Positions 18,034 to 25,800 of a stretch of DNA of 64,000 nucleotides are shown piece by piece. This DNA is from an uncultured Verrucomicrobiales bacterium (lineage in GTDB: Bacteria; Verrucomicrobiota; Verrucomicrobiia; Verrucomicrobiales; DEV007). A program made the position numbers and the translations under genes. The notes below the pieces were generated by a model. That model made no database searches and had not been told where the DNA came from. It worked only from the letters and a program-made list of their open reading frames with translations. The stretch is from the NCBI GenBank assembly GCA_937891465.1, contig CALAHF010000104.1, positions 1-64,000 on the forward strand, in the 5' to 3' direction. Each line of letters begins with the position of its first letter. Within the stretch, counting starts at the first letter, position 1.

Positions 18034-18459
18034 TTACTCGCCAATCACGGAAACGGAAATTCGCCGGGTATGAGGCGCGGTTCGGTGTTCGAATAAATAA
18101 ATTCCCTGCCAGGTTCCTAAAACCATCCGGCCTCCTATAATAGGGATTACTTCGCTGGTACGGGTCAGCGCCATCCGTAAATGACTCGGGCTGTCGTCCG
18201 GGCCTTCGCAGGTGTGAACGAGAAACGGCAGATTCTCCGGCACGAGGTGATCGAAAAACGCATGCAGGTCGGTCCGCGCAGATGGGTCTGCATTTTCCAT
18301 GATCACGAGGCTCGCGCTGGTGTGTTGAACAAAAACGGTAACCTGTCCGTTGTCGATACCGCTTTCTGCAACCAGCCCTTCGACCTCCTCCGTGATCTCG
18401 GTGGTGCCTTTTCCGCGGGTGTTGATGCTGAATTGATCGGTGAGAACTGAAAGTGACAT
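18034..18459 (-). CDS. yjbQ: YjbQ/UPF0047 family protein
   Basis: 141 residues, matching the usual 130-140 of the family. The start at 18459 (MSLSVLTDQFSINTRGKGTT) was chosen over an AT-rich upstream extension of 32 codons. Conserved features are GQVTVFVQHTSASLVIMENA, a basic and acidic central part RTDLHAFFDHLVPE, and GGRMVLGTWQGIYLFEHRTA near the end. Members can show weak thiamine-phosphate synthase activity; the physiological role is uncertain. It is divergent from the sugar dehydrogenase gene. Confidence 0.93.
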   Translation of the reverse strand: MSLSVLTDQFSINTRGKGTTEITEEVEGLVAESGIDNGQVTVFVQHTSASLVIMENADPSARTDLHAFFDHLVPENLPFLVHTCEGPDDSPSHLRMALTRTSEVIPIIGGRMVLGTWQGIYLFEHRTAPHTRRISVSVIGE

Positions 18460-18557
18460 GCTCCACAGAAAAACCGAAAAAGATTTGGAGTCCAGCACAT
18501 TTAAACTCGCAAAATTTAGAGAAATTTTATAAAATTCCTCTAAATTGAGTTTCATTC

Positions 18558-18586
18558 TTGCAATTCTTTTTAAAAATGACTATAAT
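18558..18586 (+). promoter_or_regulatory. Sigma-70-type promoter for the gene at 18653
   Basis: TTGCAA at 18558-18563 and a perfect TATAAT at 18581-18586, separated by 17 bases in AT-rich DNA. The expected transcript start is near 18593, about 60 bases before the start codon. The region is shared with the divergent yjbQ gene. Confidence 0.75.
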
Positions 18587-18652
18587 TACTGAAATTATCG
18601 CGAATTACTCGCAAATTCGTCTCTGATTACCGACCCGCCCACTCCCGTTCCA

Positions 18653-20089
18653 ATGTTTCGATCTCTCATTAATACTTTTAGATTTGTTGGCCTTTTTTGC
18701 CTCTGGGCGATTCTGGGAGCAGCAAGCTATTTACTGGTCACTTCATTTTTCCCAACCGACCACGAGATTGCGAGCTCTCACGGAGTGTCATCGAACAACC
18801 CGATTCCGATCATTCGGGACCGCGAATTGGAAGCCGCGACCGTTCTTTTTGCGCAGTCAGAAAATCCTGTGGACCTTGCCTTCGATCATGCAGGAACGGG
18901 TTATCTCCTGGATGAAAGTGGGAAAATTACCCGAATCGCTCCGACCGTGGAAAATCCGGATTCAGACGCCAATGAAACCACGGAGTATTTCGACCTCGCG
19001 AATGAGAAAACCGATGAAGCAATTCCGTTTACGGCGCTTATATTTCATCCCGCGTATTTGAACGAAGAGTCCAAAGGATTCGGTCGTTTTTATGCAATCA
19101 TTCCGGAGAAAGCAGGTGCCGGTGAGGTTGATTTCCGCCCTGAGTTTGCGGTTTCCAGTGAACATCATCAGGACGTTCTCGTGGAATTCAAAACAACAAC
19201 GCCAGGCGCGGTTACATTTGAAGGCGAGCGCCGAGAAATGCTTCGTCTCAGCCAGCCCGGGATTGAACACAATATGGCGGGGCTTGCCTTTGATCACCGC
19301 GGAAACCTGTTTGTCGCCATTGGCGACGGTGCAGAATCTAAAATCGGGAAAAATTCACCTTCTCGAAATGCGATGTCGCTTTCAAACCCCTACGGGAAGG
19401 TTTTGCGGATCGATCCTCTGGGAGACAATTCCAAAAACGGTCAATACGGATTGCCAAAGCGGAATCCCCTCGCCGTGATCGACAGCGCGATTCCTGAAAT
19501 CTGGTGCTATGGGCTTCGCGCTCCTCATGGTCTGCAGTTCGATCCGTTTCGCGAGTGGCTGTGCATTGGCGACACCGGCAAAGAAAATCTTGAAGAGGTC
19601 AATATCAGCGGATATGGCGGCGAGCATTTCGGATGGGATTTATGCGAAGGCTCGTTCTTTTTCCCACCTAGCGAAGGCAGCCGCCCAACAGAAGGCGTCA
19701 CCGCCCCCCACGTCGAGTTTGGTCGGAAATCCGATAAAGTCGTTGGTGGTTTCGTTTATCGTGGTGAGCGTTTCCCGATTTTGGCAGGAAAAATCATCGT
19801 TGCGACCACAACCGGTCGGCTTCTCGCTGCGAAAGCTCAGCCTGATGAATCTGCTGGTGGGCTCAAACTGATCAGCGATCCCAACATAGCGAAAGATTCC
19901 GATGAAGAACCGCTGATGGCATCCGTCAATGCGATTCGTCCCGGCCCCGGCGGAGAGATTTTCATTCTCACGAGCGAAGGGTATGTATTTGAGCTTCACA
20001 AGCCTGTGAATGCAGCGACCAGCAAACGCCATCGCAAGCCGTTGTTGGTGATGGACTCGAAGTTGATTTCACGATCAGACAGTATCTGA
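18653..20089 (+). CDS. PQQ-dependent glucose/sorbosone dehydrogenase-like protein, membrane anchored
   Basis: 478 residues. An N-terminal hydrophobic segment (about 8-30, FVGLFCLWAILGAASYLLVT) anchors a six-bladed beta-propeller of the soluble aldose dehydrogenase type: NPVDLAFDHAGTGYLLDESG, GLAFDHRGNLFVAIGDGAES, NPYGKVLRIDPLGD, IWCYGLRAPHGLQFDP and GGEHFGWDLCEGSFFF. These cover the conserved PQQ-site regions of the family. It oxidises sugars in the periplasm if PQQ is available; no pqq synthesis genes are in the window. The stop codon lies inside the intergenic palindrome cluster at 20072. It could supply aldonates to the gluconokinase downstream. Confidence 0.85.
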   Translation: MFRSLINTFRFVGLFCLWAILGAASYLLVTSFFPTDHEIASSHGVSSNNPIPIIRDRELEAATVLFAQSENPVDLAFDHAGTGYLLDESGKITRIAPTVENPDSDANETTEYFDLANEKTDEAIPFTALIFHPAYLNEESKGFGRFYAIIPEKAGAGEVDFRPEFAVSSEHHQDVLVEFKTTTPGAVTFEGERREMLRLSQPGIEHNMAGLAFDHRGNLFVAIGDGAESKIGKNSPSRNAMSLSNPYGKVLRIDPLGDNSKNGQYGLPKRNPLAVIDSAIPEIWCYGLRAPHGLQFDPFREWLCIGDTGKENLEEVNISGYGGEHFGWDLCEGSFFFPPSEGSRPTEGVTAPHVEFGRKSDKVVGGFVYRGERFPILAGKIIVATTTGRLLAAKAQPDESAGGLKLISDPNIAKDSDEEPLMASVNAIRPGPGGEIFILTSEGYVFELHKPVNAATSKRHRKPLLVMDSKLISRSDSI

Positions 20090-20169
20090 TTGATTAACCA
20101 ACCCTATTGGATCGGGGACCATTTCGATCCAACAGGGTTCGATCGACGAACAGACCCTGTTGATTCGTA
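20072..20169 (+). repeat. Intergenic palindrome family, copy 4 (three-part cluster)
   Basis: Starts inside the sugar dehydrogenase stop region with hairpin CGATCAGA-CAGTA-TCTGATTG (20072-20092). It continues with CCAACCCTATTGGATCG, then arms CGATCCAACAGGGTTCG and ACCCTGTTGATTCG around GATCGACGAAC. The CAGTA loop is the same as in the first hairpin of the 8634 copy. The remaining 120 bases up to 20290 show nothing further that I can name. Confidence 0.8.
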
Positions 20170-20289
20170 TAGAGACATCCTGCGGAAGACGTTCCGTCCT
20201 TCCTCGGAGCGCTGGGCAAGCCAGCTTTTGGATCTGTTCGTTCGTTTCGGCCAGTTGACCGGCCCTTCGTTTCGCGCCACACTCGGCAC

Positions 20290-21687
20290 ATGTCGAAAGA
20301 AACGGATATCCAGATCAAAGACGTCGCGCTTTATTTTATCCCCGTAAAAATGCGGGTGCCGCTGAAGTTTGGAAATCAGGTTCTGGATTCGGTGACCTGC
20401 GCTCGCGCACGCGTCACTGTGGAATGTCCGGCCACGGGAAAAACGGCTGTCGGCTGGGGTGAAACGCCGCTTTCGGTTGGCTGGGTCTGGCCGGCACCAA
20501 TCAGTTTCGACGAACGCGGTGAAGCGATGGAAGTTTTTACGGTCGAAGTGGCGCGGGCATTTTCTGAGTTTTCATCATTAGGACACGCGATGGAAATTGG
20601 GCATGATTTTATCGAAACGGAACTCGAGCAGCTTCAGGAAAAATTCAACGAGAACCGCGAGGAAGCGGCTCATTTGCCACATTTGGCTGCGTTGGTTGCC
20701 TTTTCACTGTTCGACATTGCGGCACACGATGCGTATGGCGTGCTGCACGAACTGCCGATTTACAAAACCTACAATTCCGATTTCTTGAGTCGTGATTTGG
20801 CGGCGTTTTTCCCGGGAGAATCGGATGATTTTGCGGGGAAATTTCCAGTCGATTTTTTAATTTCAGACGCGCCTAAAAAACTGCCCGTGTGGCATTTGGT
20901 CGGTGGATTGGATCCGATTTCTGAAGACGAATTGACGGGTGACGAGCCGATGGATGATGGTTATCCGGTGTTGCTGCGTGATTGGATTTCGACGGATGGG
21001 TTGAATTGCTTGAAAGTGAAGCTGCGCGGAAATGATCGCGATTGGGATTACGCGCGATTGAAGGCGATCGGAGATATTTGTGAGGAAATGGACGTGGATT
21101 GGTTGACGACGGATTTCAACTGCATGGTGACGGATCCGGCCTATGTGAACGGGATTCTGGATGAGTTGAAAGACGATGCTCCGAGAACGTATCAGCGGAT
21201 TTTGTATGTGGAGCAGCCCTTTCCCTATGATTTGGAGGCGAACAAAATCGATGTCCACAGCGTATCGGCACGGAAGCCATTGTTCATGGATGAAAGCGCG
21301 CACGACTGGCGTTTTGTGAAGATGGGCCGCGAACTTGGCTGGACCGGCGTTGCTTTGAAAACCTGTAAAACTCAAACGGGAGCGTTGCTGAGCCTTTGCT
21401 GGGCTAAAGCTCATGGCATGACGCTGATGGTTCAGGATTTGACGAATCCGATGCTGGCGCAGATTCCGCACTTTCTACTGGCGGCACACGCGGGAACGAT
21501 CATGGGGATTGAGAGTAATAGCATGCAATTTTACCCTGCCGCGAGTTTGCTGGAAGAAGCGGTTCATCCACGATTATTTTCACGGAGTGAAGGCATTTTA
21601 GATGGATCGACTTTGAGTGACCAAGGCGGATTCGGCTATCGCGGCGATGAGATCGAGCGCGAATTGCCTGAGCCTGTTTTTGGCTAA
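20290..21687 (+). CDS. Enolase-superfamily (mandelate racemase/muconate lactonizing-like) protein
   Basis: 465 residues, somewhat longer than typical MLE/MR enzymes. N-terminal capping domain with VALYFIPVKMRVPLKFGNQV; barrel domain with KxK-like CLKVKLRG, metal-ligand positions in DWLTTDFNC, LYVEQPFPYD and LFMDESAHDW, and the C-terminal GVALKTCKTQTGALLSLCWA and MVQDLTNPML. The ligands and catalytic Lys look present, so an abstraction/dehydration or racemisation on a carboxylate is likely; the substrate is unknown. Gluconokinase starts 33 bases downstream, so a sugar-acid substrate is a reasonable guess. Confidence 0.83.
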   Translation: MSKETDIQIKDVALYFIPVKMRVPLKFGNQVLDSVTCARARVTVECPATGKTAVGWGETPLSVGWVWPAPISFDERGEAMEVFTVEVARAFSEFSSLGHAMEIGHDFIETELEQLQEKFNENREEAAHLPHLAALVAFSLFDIAAHDAYGVLHELPIYKTYNSDFLSRDLAAFFPGESDDFAGKFPVDFLISDAPKKLPVWHLVGGLDPISEDELTGDEPMDDGYPVLLRDWISTDGLNCLKVKLRGNDRDWDYARLKAIGDICEEMDVDWLTTDFNCMVTDPAYVNGILDELKDDAPRTYQRILYVEQPFPYDLEANKIDVHSVSARKPLFMDESAHDWRFVKMGRELGWTGVALKTCKTQTGALLSLCWAKAHGMTLMVQDLTNPMLAQIPHFLLAAHAGTIMGIESNSMQFYPAASLLEEAVHPRLFSRSEGILDGSTLSDQGGFGYRGDEIERELPEPVFG

Positions 21688-21720
21688 AAACGAGTGTTCT
21701 ACGAAACCAGTTTTACAATT

Positions 21721-22278
21721 ATGAGCAGTGACGCAAAGAGCGAAAACCCGGCGAATTTTTCACCGATGCCGGATTTAATGGTCCTGATGGGCGTGTCGGG
21801 CTGCGGAAAGTCTACGTTGGGGACGATTTTGGAAACGACAAAAGGGTGGCGATTTCTCGATGGAGATGATTTTCACCCGCCAGCGAATAAGGAGAAAATG
21901 GGCAGTGGTGTTCCGCTGACGGATGACGATCGGTGGCCGTGGTTTGATGTGCTCCGTGCAGAGACGGCGAAGGCCATTGCGGAATCGGAAGACGGAAAAC
22001 CGGTATTGCTGGCGTGTTCTGCTCTGAAGCGGGAATACCGGGACTATCTACTCGAAGGTTTCAAGAATACGTTGCTGATATATTTGCATGGCGATCGTGA
22101 TACGATTTGGGGACATGTCACCAGTCGGGACCACGAATATATGCAGCCGTCGCTGTTGGACAGTCAGTTTGAAACATTGGAGGAGCCGAATCCTGCGGAA
22201 GAAAGTGTGCTGGTTTTGGAGATCGGCGAAGGGGTCCCGGCAGCGTTGGCTCGGCTGAAACAAGAGTTTGGGATTTAG
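21721..22278 (+). CDS. gntK: Gluconokinase
   Basis: 185 residues. Start ATG at 21721 (MSSDAKSENPANF); a GTG at 21694 in the same frame is less likely. P-loop MGVSGCGKST, then the gluconokinase signatures FLDGDDFHPPANKEKMGSG and PLTDDDRWPWFDVL, and the lid/base region ACSALKREYRDYL. It phosphorylates D-gluconate to 6-phosphogluconate in the cytoplasm. It sits between the enolase-like gene (33 bases before) and a HAD phosphatase (42 bases after), probably one operon. Identification is firm; the N-terminal 20 residues are an unconserved extension. Confidence 0.93.
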   Translation: MSSDAKSENPANFSPMPDLMVLMGVSGCGKSTLGTILETTKGWRFLDGDDFHPPANKEKMGSGVPLTDDDRWPWFDVLRAETAKAIAESEDGKPVLLACSALKREYRDYLLEGFKNTLLIYLHGDRDTIWGHVTSRDHEYMQPSLLDSQFETLEEPNPAEESVLVLEIGEGVPAALARLKQEFGI

Positions 22279-22320
22279 AAAACCGATTGCACCAAAGTGA
22301 AAATTTCACGTTGAATTTTT

Positions 22321-22992
22321 ATGCCAAAACCACGGGCACTTATTTTTGATTTTGATGGACTGATCGTGGACACGGAGGTTCCGATTTTTGATGCGTGGCA
22401 AGTGGATTACGCGGAATTCGGTCAGGAGCTGAGCTTGGATGATTATGTCGGCTGTGTGGGGAGTGACTTTGGTGGATTCGATCCGCAAAAGCATTTGGAA
22501 ACACTGACTGGCGAAACCATTGAATGGGGCAAATTGGATGCGGCTCGGGAGCAGCGGGCTCATGATGCGGTGGATCTACTGGGCCCAATGCCGGGGATCA
22601 TTGCGCTGTTGGATGAGGCTGAAGCGGTCGGTATTCCGTGTGCGGTGGCGTCAAGTTCTCCGCGCAGTTGGGTGGAGCAACATCTGAATCGAATTGGTTT
22701 GATGGACCGGTTTGAGCTGACCCGAACGATTGACGATGTGTCTGCGCCAAAACCCTCGCCTGAGTTATTTCTCGCGGCGGCTAAAGGACTGGGCGTGGAA
22801 CCACAGGAGGCGATCGTTTTTGAGGACTCATTGAATGGTCTGAAGGCATCGATCACAGCGGGAAGCCCCTGTGTGGTGGTGCCAAACCGCATTACCGCGC
22901 TGCTTGATTTTGAGGGCGCGACGCGACGGGTGAAATCAATGGAAGAAGTGAACGTCCCCTGGCTCAGGGAAATTTTCTCTGCGGGCGAGTGA
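22321..22992 (+). CDS. HAD-IA hydrolase, beta-phosphoglucomutase-like
   Basis: 223 residues. Motif I FDFDGLIVDTE with nucleophilic Asp, a helical cap, motif II VASSSPRSWVEQHL (Ser), Lys in the DDVSAPKPSPELFL segment, and motif III VFEDSLNGLKASITAG. This is the usual set for beta-phosphoglucomutase-like or sugar-phosphate phosphatases. It follows gluconokinase closely, so its substrate may be a phosphorylated sugar. The last 29 bases overlap the convergent dihydropteroate synthase gene. Confidence 0.88.
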   Translation: MPKPRALIFDFDGLIVDTEVPIFDAWQVDYAEFGQELSLDDYVGCVGSDFGGFDPQKHLETLTGETIEWGKLDAAREQRAHDAVDLLGPMPGIIALLDEAEAVGIPCAVASSSPRSWVEQHLNRIGLMDRFELTRTIDDVSAPKPSPELFLAAAKGLGVEPQEAIVFEDSLNGLKASITAGSPCVVVPNRITALLDFEGATRRVKSMEEVNVPWLREIFSAGE

Positions 22993-23803
22993 TCGGCGAA
23001 AGTGTCCGAATGGTGTTTGCGCAGGCTGCGACATCGTGAACTCGAAATATGGATGCTCCGGCGCGAATGCCACGGACGAGGCAGGCTATCGTGCCCGCAT
23101 CCCGTTCAACTGGGTTTTCCAAGCCTAAGACATCTCCAATCACCGTTTTTCGCGAAATCGGCAACAGAATGGGGAATTCAGCGAAATTCTGAACCAAGCG
23201 TTCGAGGTGGCGATAGATCACGAGGTTATCGTCTCTTTGCTTCGCGAAATCGATTCCTGGATCCAGCACGATCTTATTTCTCGATAGGCCTGCTGATTCG
23301 GCGACTCGAATTTTTTCGGTAAAGAACGAATCGATCGCGGCAAGAACATCATCCCACTGTTGCTCTGTATGCGGAACTTTAGGAATTCCAACGGTGTGCA
23401 TGATGAGAAGGCTGGCATCACTGGAAGCGCAGATTTCAGCATTTTCAGGCGTGGGAAGCCCCGAAATATCATTGATGAGATCAATCCCGTTGTTTGGAAT
23501 TTCCAAAACCGCCCGAATGATCTCAGGCCGCCAAGTATTGATCGATAGCCGCGCCTGCTTGGAATCGAACCGGTTTATAAAAGGGGTCAGCCTGTCAATT
23601 TCAGCTGAAATCGAGATGGCGTCGCGATTTGTCCGGGCGGACTCGGCTCCGACATCGATAAAATCGGCTCCGGCACTGATCATTGCCTGCGAAGTGGAGA
23701 GGGCCGTCTCTGTATTTAGGGTTCCGTCACCCGAGAAAGAATCATCATTAATATTGATAATTCCCATTGTCAGTAGGTGTCTCCAAAAAGGGTTCTTCAA
23801 CAT
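22964..23803 (-). CDS. folP: Dihydropteroate synthase-like protein, divergent
   Basis: 279 residues. The start at 23803 (MLKNPFWRHLL) leads directly into the DHPS core. The order of DHPS motifs is complete: MGIININDDSFSGDG for the usual MGIxNVTPDSFSDGG, DVGAESARTN for DxGGESTRPG, INDISG, LDPGIDFAKQRDDNL, PISRKTVIGD and FRVHDVAA. The pterin-binding Asp of the SIDT motif is Asn89 here (SINTW), and the sulfonamide-loop ESTRPG is altered. It may be a working but divergent FolP or a paralogue with another pterin role. No other folate gene is adjacent. It overlaps the HAD gene tail to tail. Confidence 0.78.
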   Translation of the reverse strand: MLKNPFWRHLLTMGIININDDSFSGDGTLNTETALSTSQAMISAGADFIDVGAESARTNRDAISISAEIDRLTPFINRFDSKQARLSINTWRPEIIRAVLEIPNNGIDLINDISGLPTPENAEICASSDASLLIMHTVGIPKVPHTEQQWDDVLAAIDSFFTEKIRVAESAGLSRNKIVLDPGIDFAKQRDDNLVIYRHLERLVQNFAEFPILLPISRKTVIGDVLGLENPVERDAGTIACLVRGIRAGASIFRVHDVAACANTIRTLSPITRPQRKFP

Positions 23804-23910
23804 AAAGTCACAAAATTTTGTTTTTTCCTTGCACAGAGCGCTCAAAACGTCTCAAATTGGTGGTTCTTGATAAAAGATCGAGTCCTCGAAACACTCAACG
23901 ACAAATTGTA

Positions 23911-24588
23911 ATGAAAAAGGTATTAGGAATTTTTCTCGCCATCGTATTGATGCCAGCTGCGCAAGTGCAAGCTTGGATTGGTGGTCCATTTAGCAATAAC
24001 TCACATTTTGTGAACGGTGACGATGGAGTTTACGAAGCGTATGCAACCGTTGAGAATGGATTGGGATTTTATCGTTTTGCAGTTCGGAACAATGGAGTTT
24101 CATCCGAAGGCGCCGGGGGTGGGTTCGTTTCCTCAAACATAAGTTTTGGCGGTATCCTTGGTGCAGCGTCACCGAATATTTGGTACTATCGCGGTGTGCA
24201 TTATGTCGGTAATACTTTGGGGATTGCGAATTCTGAGTTGGGAATCGTTTCCGCTACTGGTAATGCTGTTGCTGGAGGTACCACCCTCGACAACAGGAAC
24301 TTCGTAGGTTCAATAGGAAACAACATCGGTTTTGCGAACTCCTCTTGGGTCGCTAAAATTAAACAGAAGTTTCCCGTAGTGCGTTTTAACGGTTCTGGAA
24401 CAGTTTCCTTTTCTGGGCAAACTGACACTGTCGTTGAGACGCATACGTTCACTCAAACGACTCCAAACGGGACTTTCACTCGCAATGAAACTTCATCTGG
24501 CGGTTCAAGCGATATTTTCAAACAGCGTGGATCAGCCCGCCGGTTCTTAGTATACGGAACTCGAGTAACCACACAGGTTCTCCCATAA
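23911..24588 (+). CDS. Hypothetical secreted protein
   Basis: 225 residues with a good signal peptide (MKKVLGIFLAIVLMPAAQVQ, cleavage about AWIGG). The mature protein is rich in Gly, Asn, Ser and aromatic residues with beta-strand periodicity, for example DGVYEAYATVENGLGFYRFA and WYYRGVHYVGNTLG, and contains no Cys. It resembles surface or matrix proteins but I do not recognise a family. Start ATG at 23911 was chosen because the signal peptide begins there. It is followed by a strong intrinsic terminator at 24613, so it is a single-gene unit. Confidence 0.72.
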   Translation: MKKVLGIFLAIVLMPAAQVQAWIGGPFSNNSHFVNGDDGVYEAYATVENGLGFYRFAVRNNGVSSEGAGGGFVSSNISFGGILGAASPNIWYYRGVHYVGNTLGIANSELGIVSATGNAVAGGTTLDNRNFVGSIGNNIGFANSSWVAKIKQKFPVVRFNGSGTVSFSGQTDTVVETHTFTQTTPNGTFTRNETSSGGSSDIFKQRGSARRFLVYGTRVTTQVLP

Positions 24589-24612
24589 CGGAGATCTTTT
24601 TTAGAATTATTT

Positions 24613-24648
24613 GGGGGATCGGAGCTAAAGTTCCTTTCCCCCTTTTTT
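24613..24648 (+). terminator. Rho-independent terminator after the secreted protein gene
   Basis: GGGGGA and TCCCCC outer arms with inner GGA/TCC pairs, followed immediately by six T. It ends 27 bases before the pseudopilin start. Confidence 0.85.
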
Positions 24649-24675
24649 ATGTAAATTGCTAGCGGTCAAAAGGGG

Positions 24676-25200
24676 ATGAATCTGGTAAGAGCAACTCAAT
24701 CGAATAAAACTCGTGGCATGACGCTTCTAGAGATTTTGGTTGTGTTTGCCGTCGTGGCCATCTTGGCAGGGGTGGTGATTTCGATCTCAGATAGTTTTAG
24801 AAAACGAGCTGAGACCGCTCAGTGTCTTTCGAAGATGAGGACAGTCCACAGTGGCCTCAGCAGTTATTTGATTGACCAGGGGCATTGGCCGCAGTTGCCT
24901 CCGGAAGCGATGGAGTTTTCTGAAACTGAGTATTTTACGTTTTGGATGAAATCAATCGAGCCTTATGGAATTTCTGAGGAAAATTGGCTGTGTCCTTCCG
25001 ACAAAATCAATAAAGAGAAATTCAAAAAGGAAAAAACCGGAAGTTACATTCCCACCGCATTTGATGGATTCATGATTACCCCCCATCGCTGGAATCAACC
25101 CTGGCTGGTAGAGCGGGGTGATCTTCACGGCAAAGGGGCTCACATCGCAATGCCGGATGGTTCGATCAATCCATCGACCAAAGCTTTTGGGGGACGCTAA
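24676..25200 (+). CDS. Type II secretion-type pseudopilin with H-X9-DG motif
   Basis: 174 residues. A short basic leader ends with a type IV prepilin cleavage site, TRG-MTLLEILVVFAVVAILA, with Glu at mature position 5. The hydrophobic helix is followed by a small domain with two Cys and a C-terminal HGKGAHIAMPDGSI, which fits the H-X9-DG signature common in PVC prepilin-like proteins. A purine-rich AAAAGGGG lies 2-8 bases before the ATG. No other secretion genes are nearby, as is usual for this family, whose function is unknown. Confidence 0.85.
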   Translation: MNLVRATQSNKTRGMTLLEILVVFAVVAILAGVVISISDSFRKRAETAQCLSKMRTVHSGLSSYLIDQGHWPQLPPEAMEFSETEYFTFWMKSIEPYGISEENWLCPSDKINKEKFKKEKTGSYIPTAFDGFMITPHRWNQPWLVERGDLHGKGAHIAMPDGSINPSTKAFGGR

Positions 25201-25223
25201 TCGTAGCTTTTTGGACGAAATTC

Positions 25224-25772
25224 TCAGTTCACAAAAAACACGTCTCCCACATACCAAAGAACCATTCCACACGCTAAGATCACTTTTCCGATCAAGCCTG
25301 CGATGCCTCCCACGACGGTTCCTACGGTCGAATTTGAAGCTTGTTTGACCTCTTTTTTCGCAAAAGCGAGCTCAAAGACAAAAACTCCGATAATGGGCCC
25401 CAAAATGAGCCCGGGGATGTTGAAGAACAAACCGATGATGCCCCCGACGATGGCGCCGACGATTCCCCACTTGCTGGATCCAAACCATTTGGCGCCGATC
25501 GCACCGCTGAACCAGTCAATGATTAGCGATAGGATATAAAGAATGGTCACGAAGACGAGCCCTTGCCAGGCGAGGCCACTGGACTCCATTCCCAGTGAAA
25601 AATAGTGCACCAGCATGCCGATCCAAATCATCGTGGTGCCCGGCAGAATGGGAAGAAAGGTGCCCAGAAACCCTACGATGATAAGGATTAGGATGATTGT
25701 CCATTTAATCGCATCGCCGGCGGCTTCCGCGGGGAACCAATCAAACCAGTCTTTGAATTCAGCAAGGATCAT
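25224..25772 (-). CDS. DUF456 family membrane protein
   Basis: 182 residues. Four to five hydrophobic segments with the DUF456 pattern VGFLGTFLPILPGTTMIWIG, IIDWFSGAIGAKWFGSSKWG, and the Gly-rich IVGAIVGGIIGLFFNIPGLI followed by GPIIGVFVFEL. Members are small inner-membrane proteins of unknown function. It converges on the pseudopilin gene (23 bases between stops) and is followed upstream by the nitroreductase gene in the same direction (28 bases), so the two may share a transcript. Confidence 0.87.
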   Translation of the reverse strand: MILAEFKDWFDWFPAEAAGDAIKWTIILILIIVGFLGTFLPILPGTTMIWIGMLVHYFSLGMESSGLAWQGLVFVTILYILSLIIDWFSGAIGAKWFGSSKWGIVGAIVGGIIGLFFNIPGLILGPIIGVFVFELAFAKKEVKQASNSTVGTVVGGIAGLIGKVILACGMVLWYVGDVFFVN

Positions 25773-25800
25773 ATTGTTAAAGGGAGCTTCATCAAAAGAG

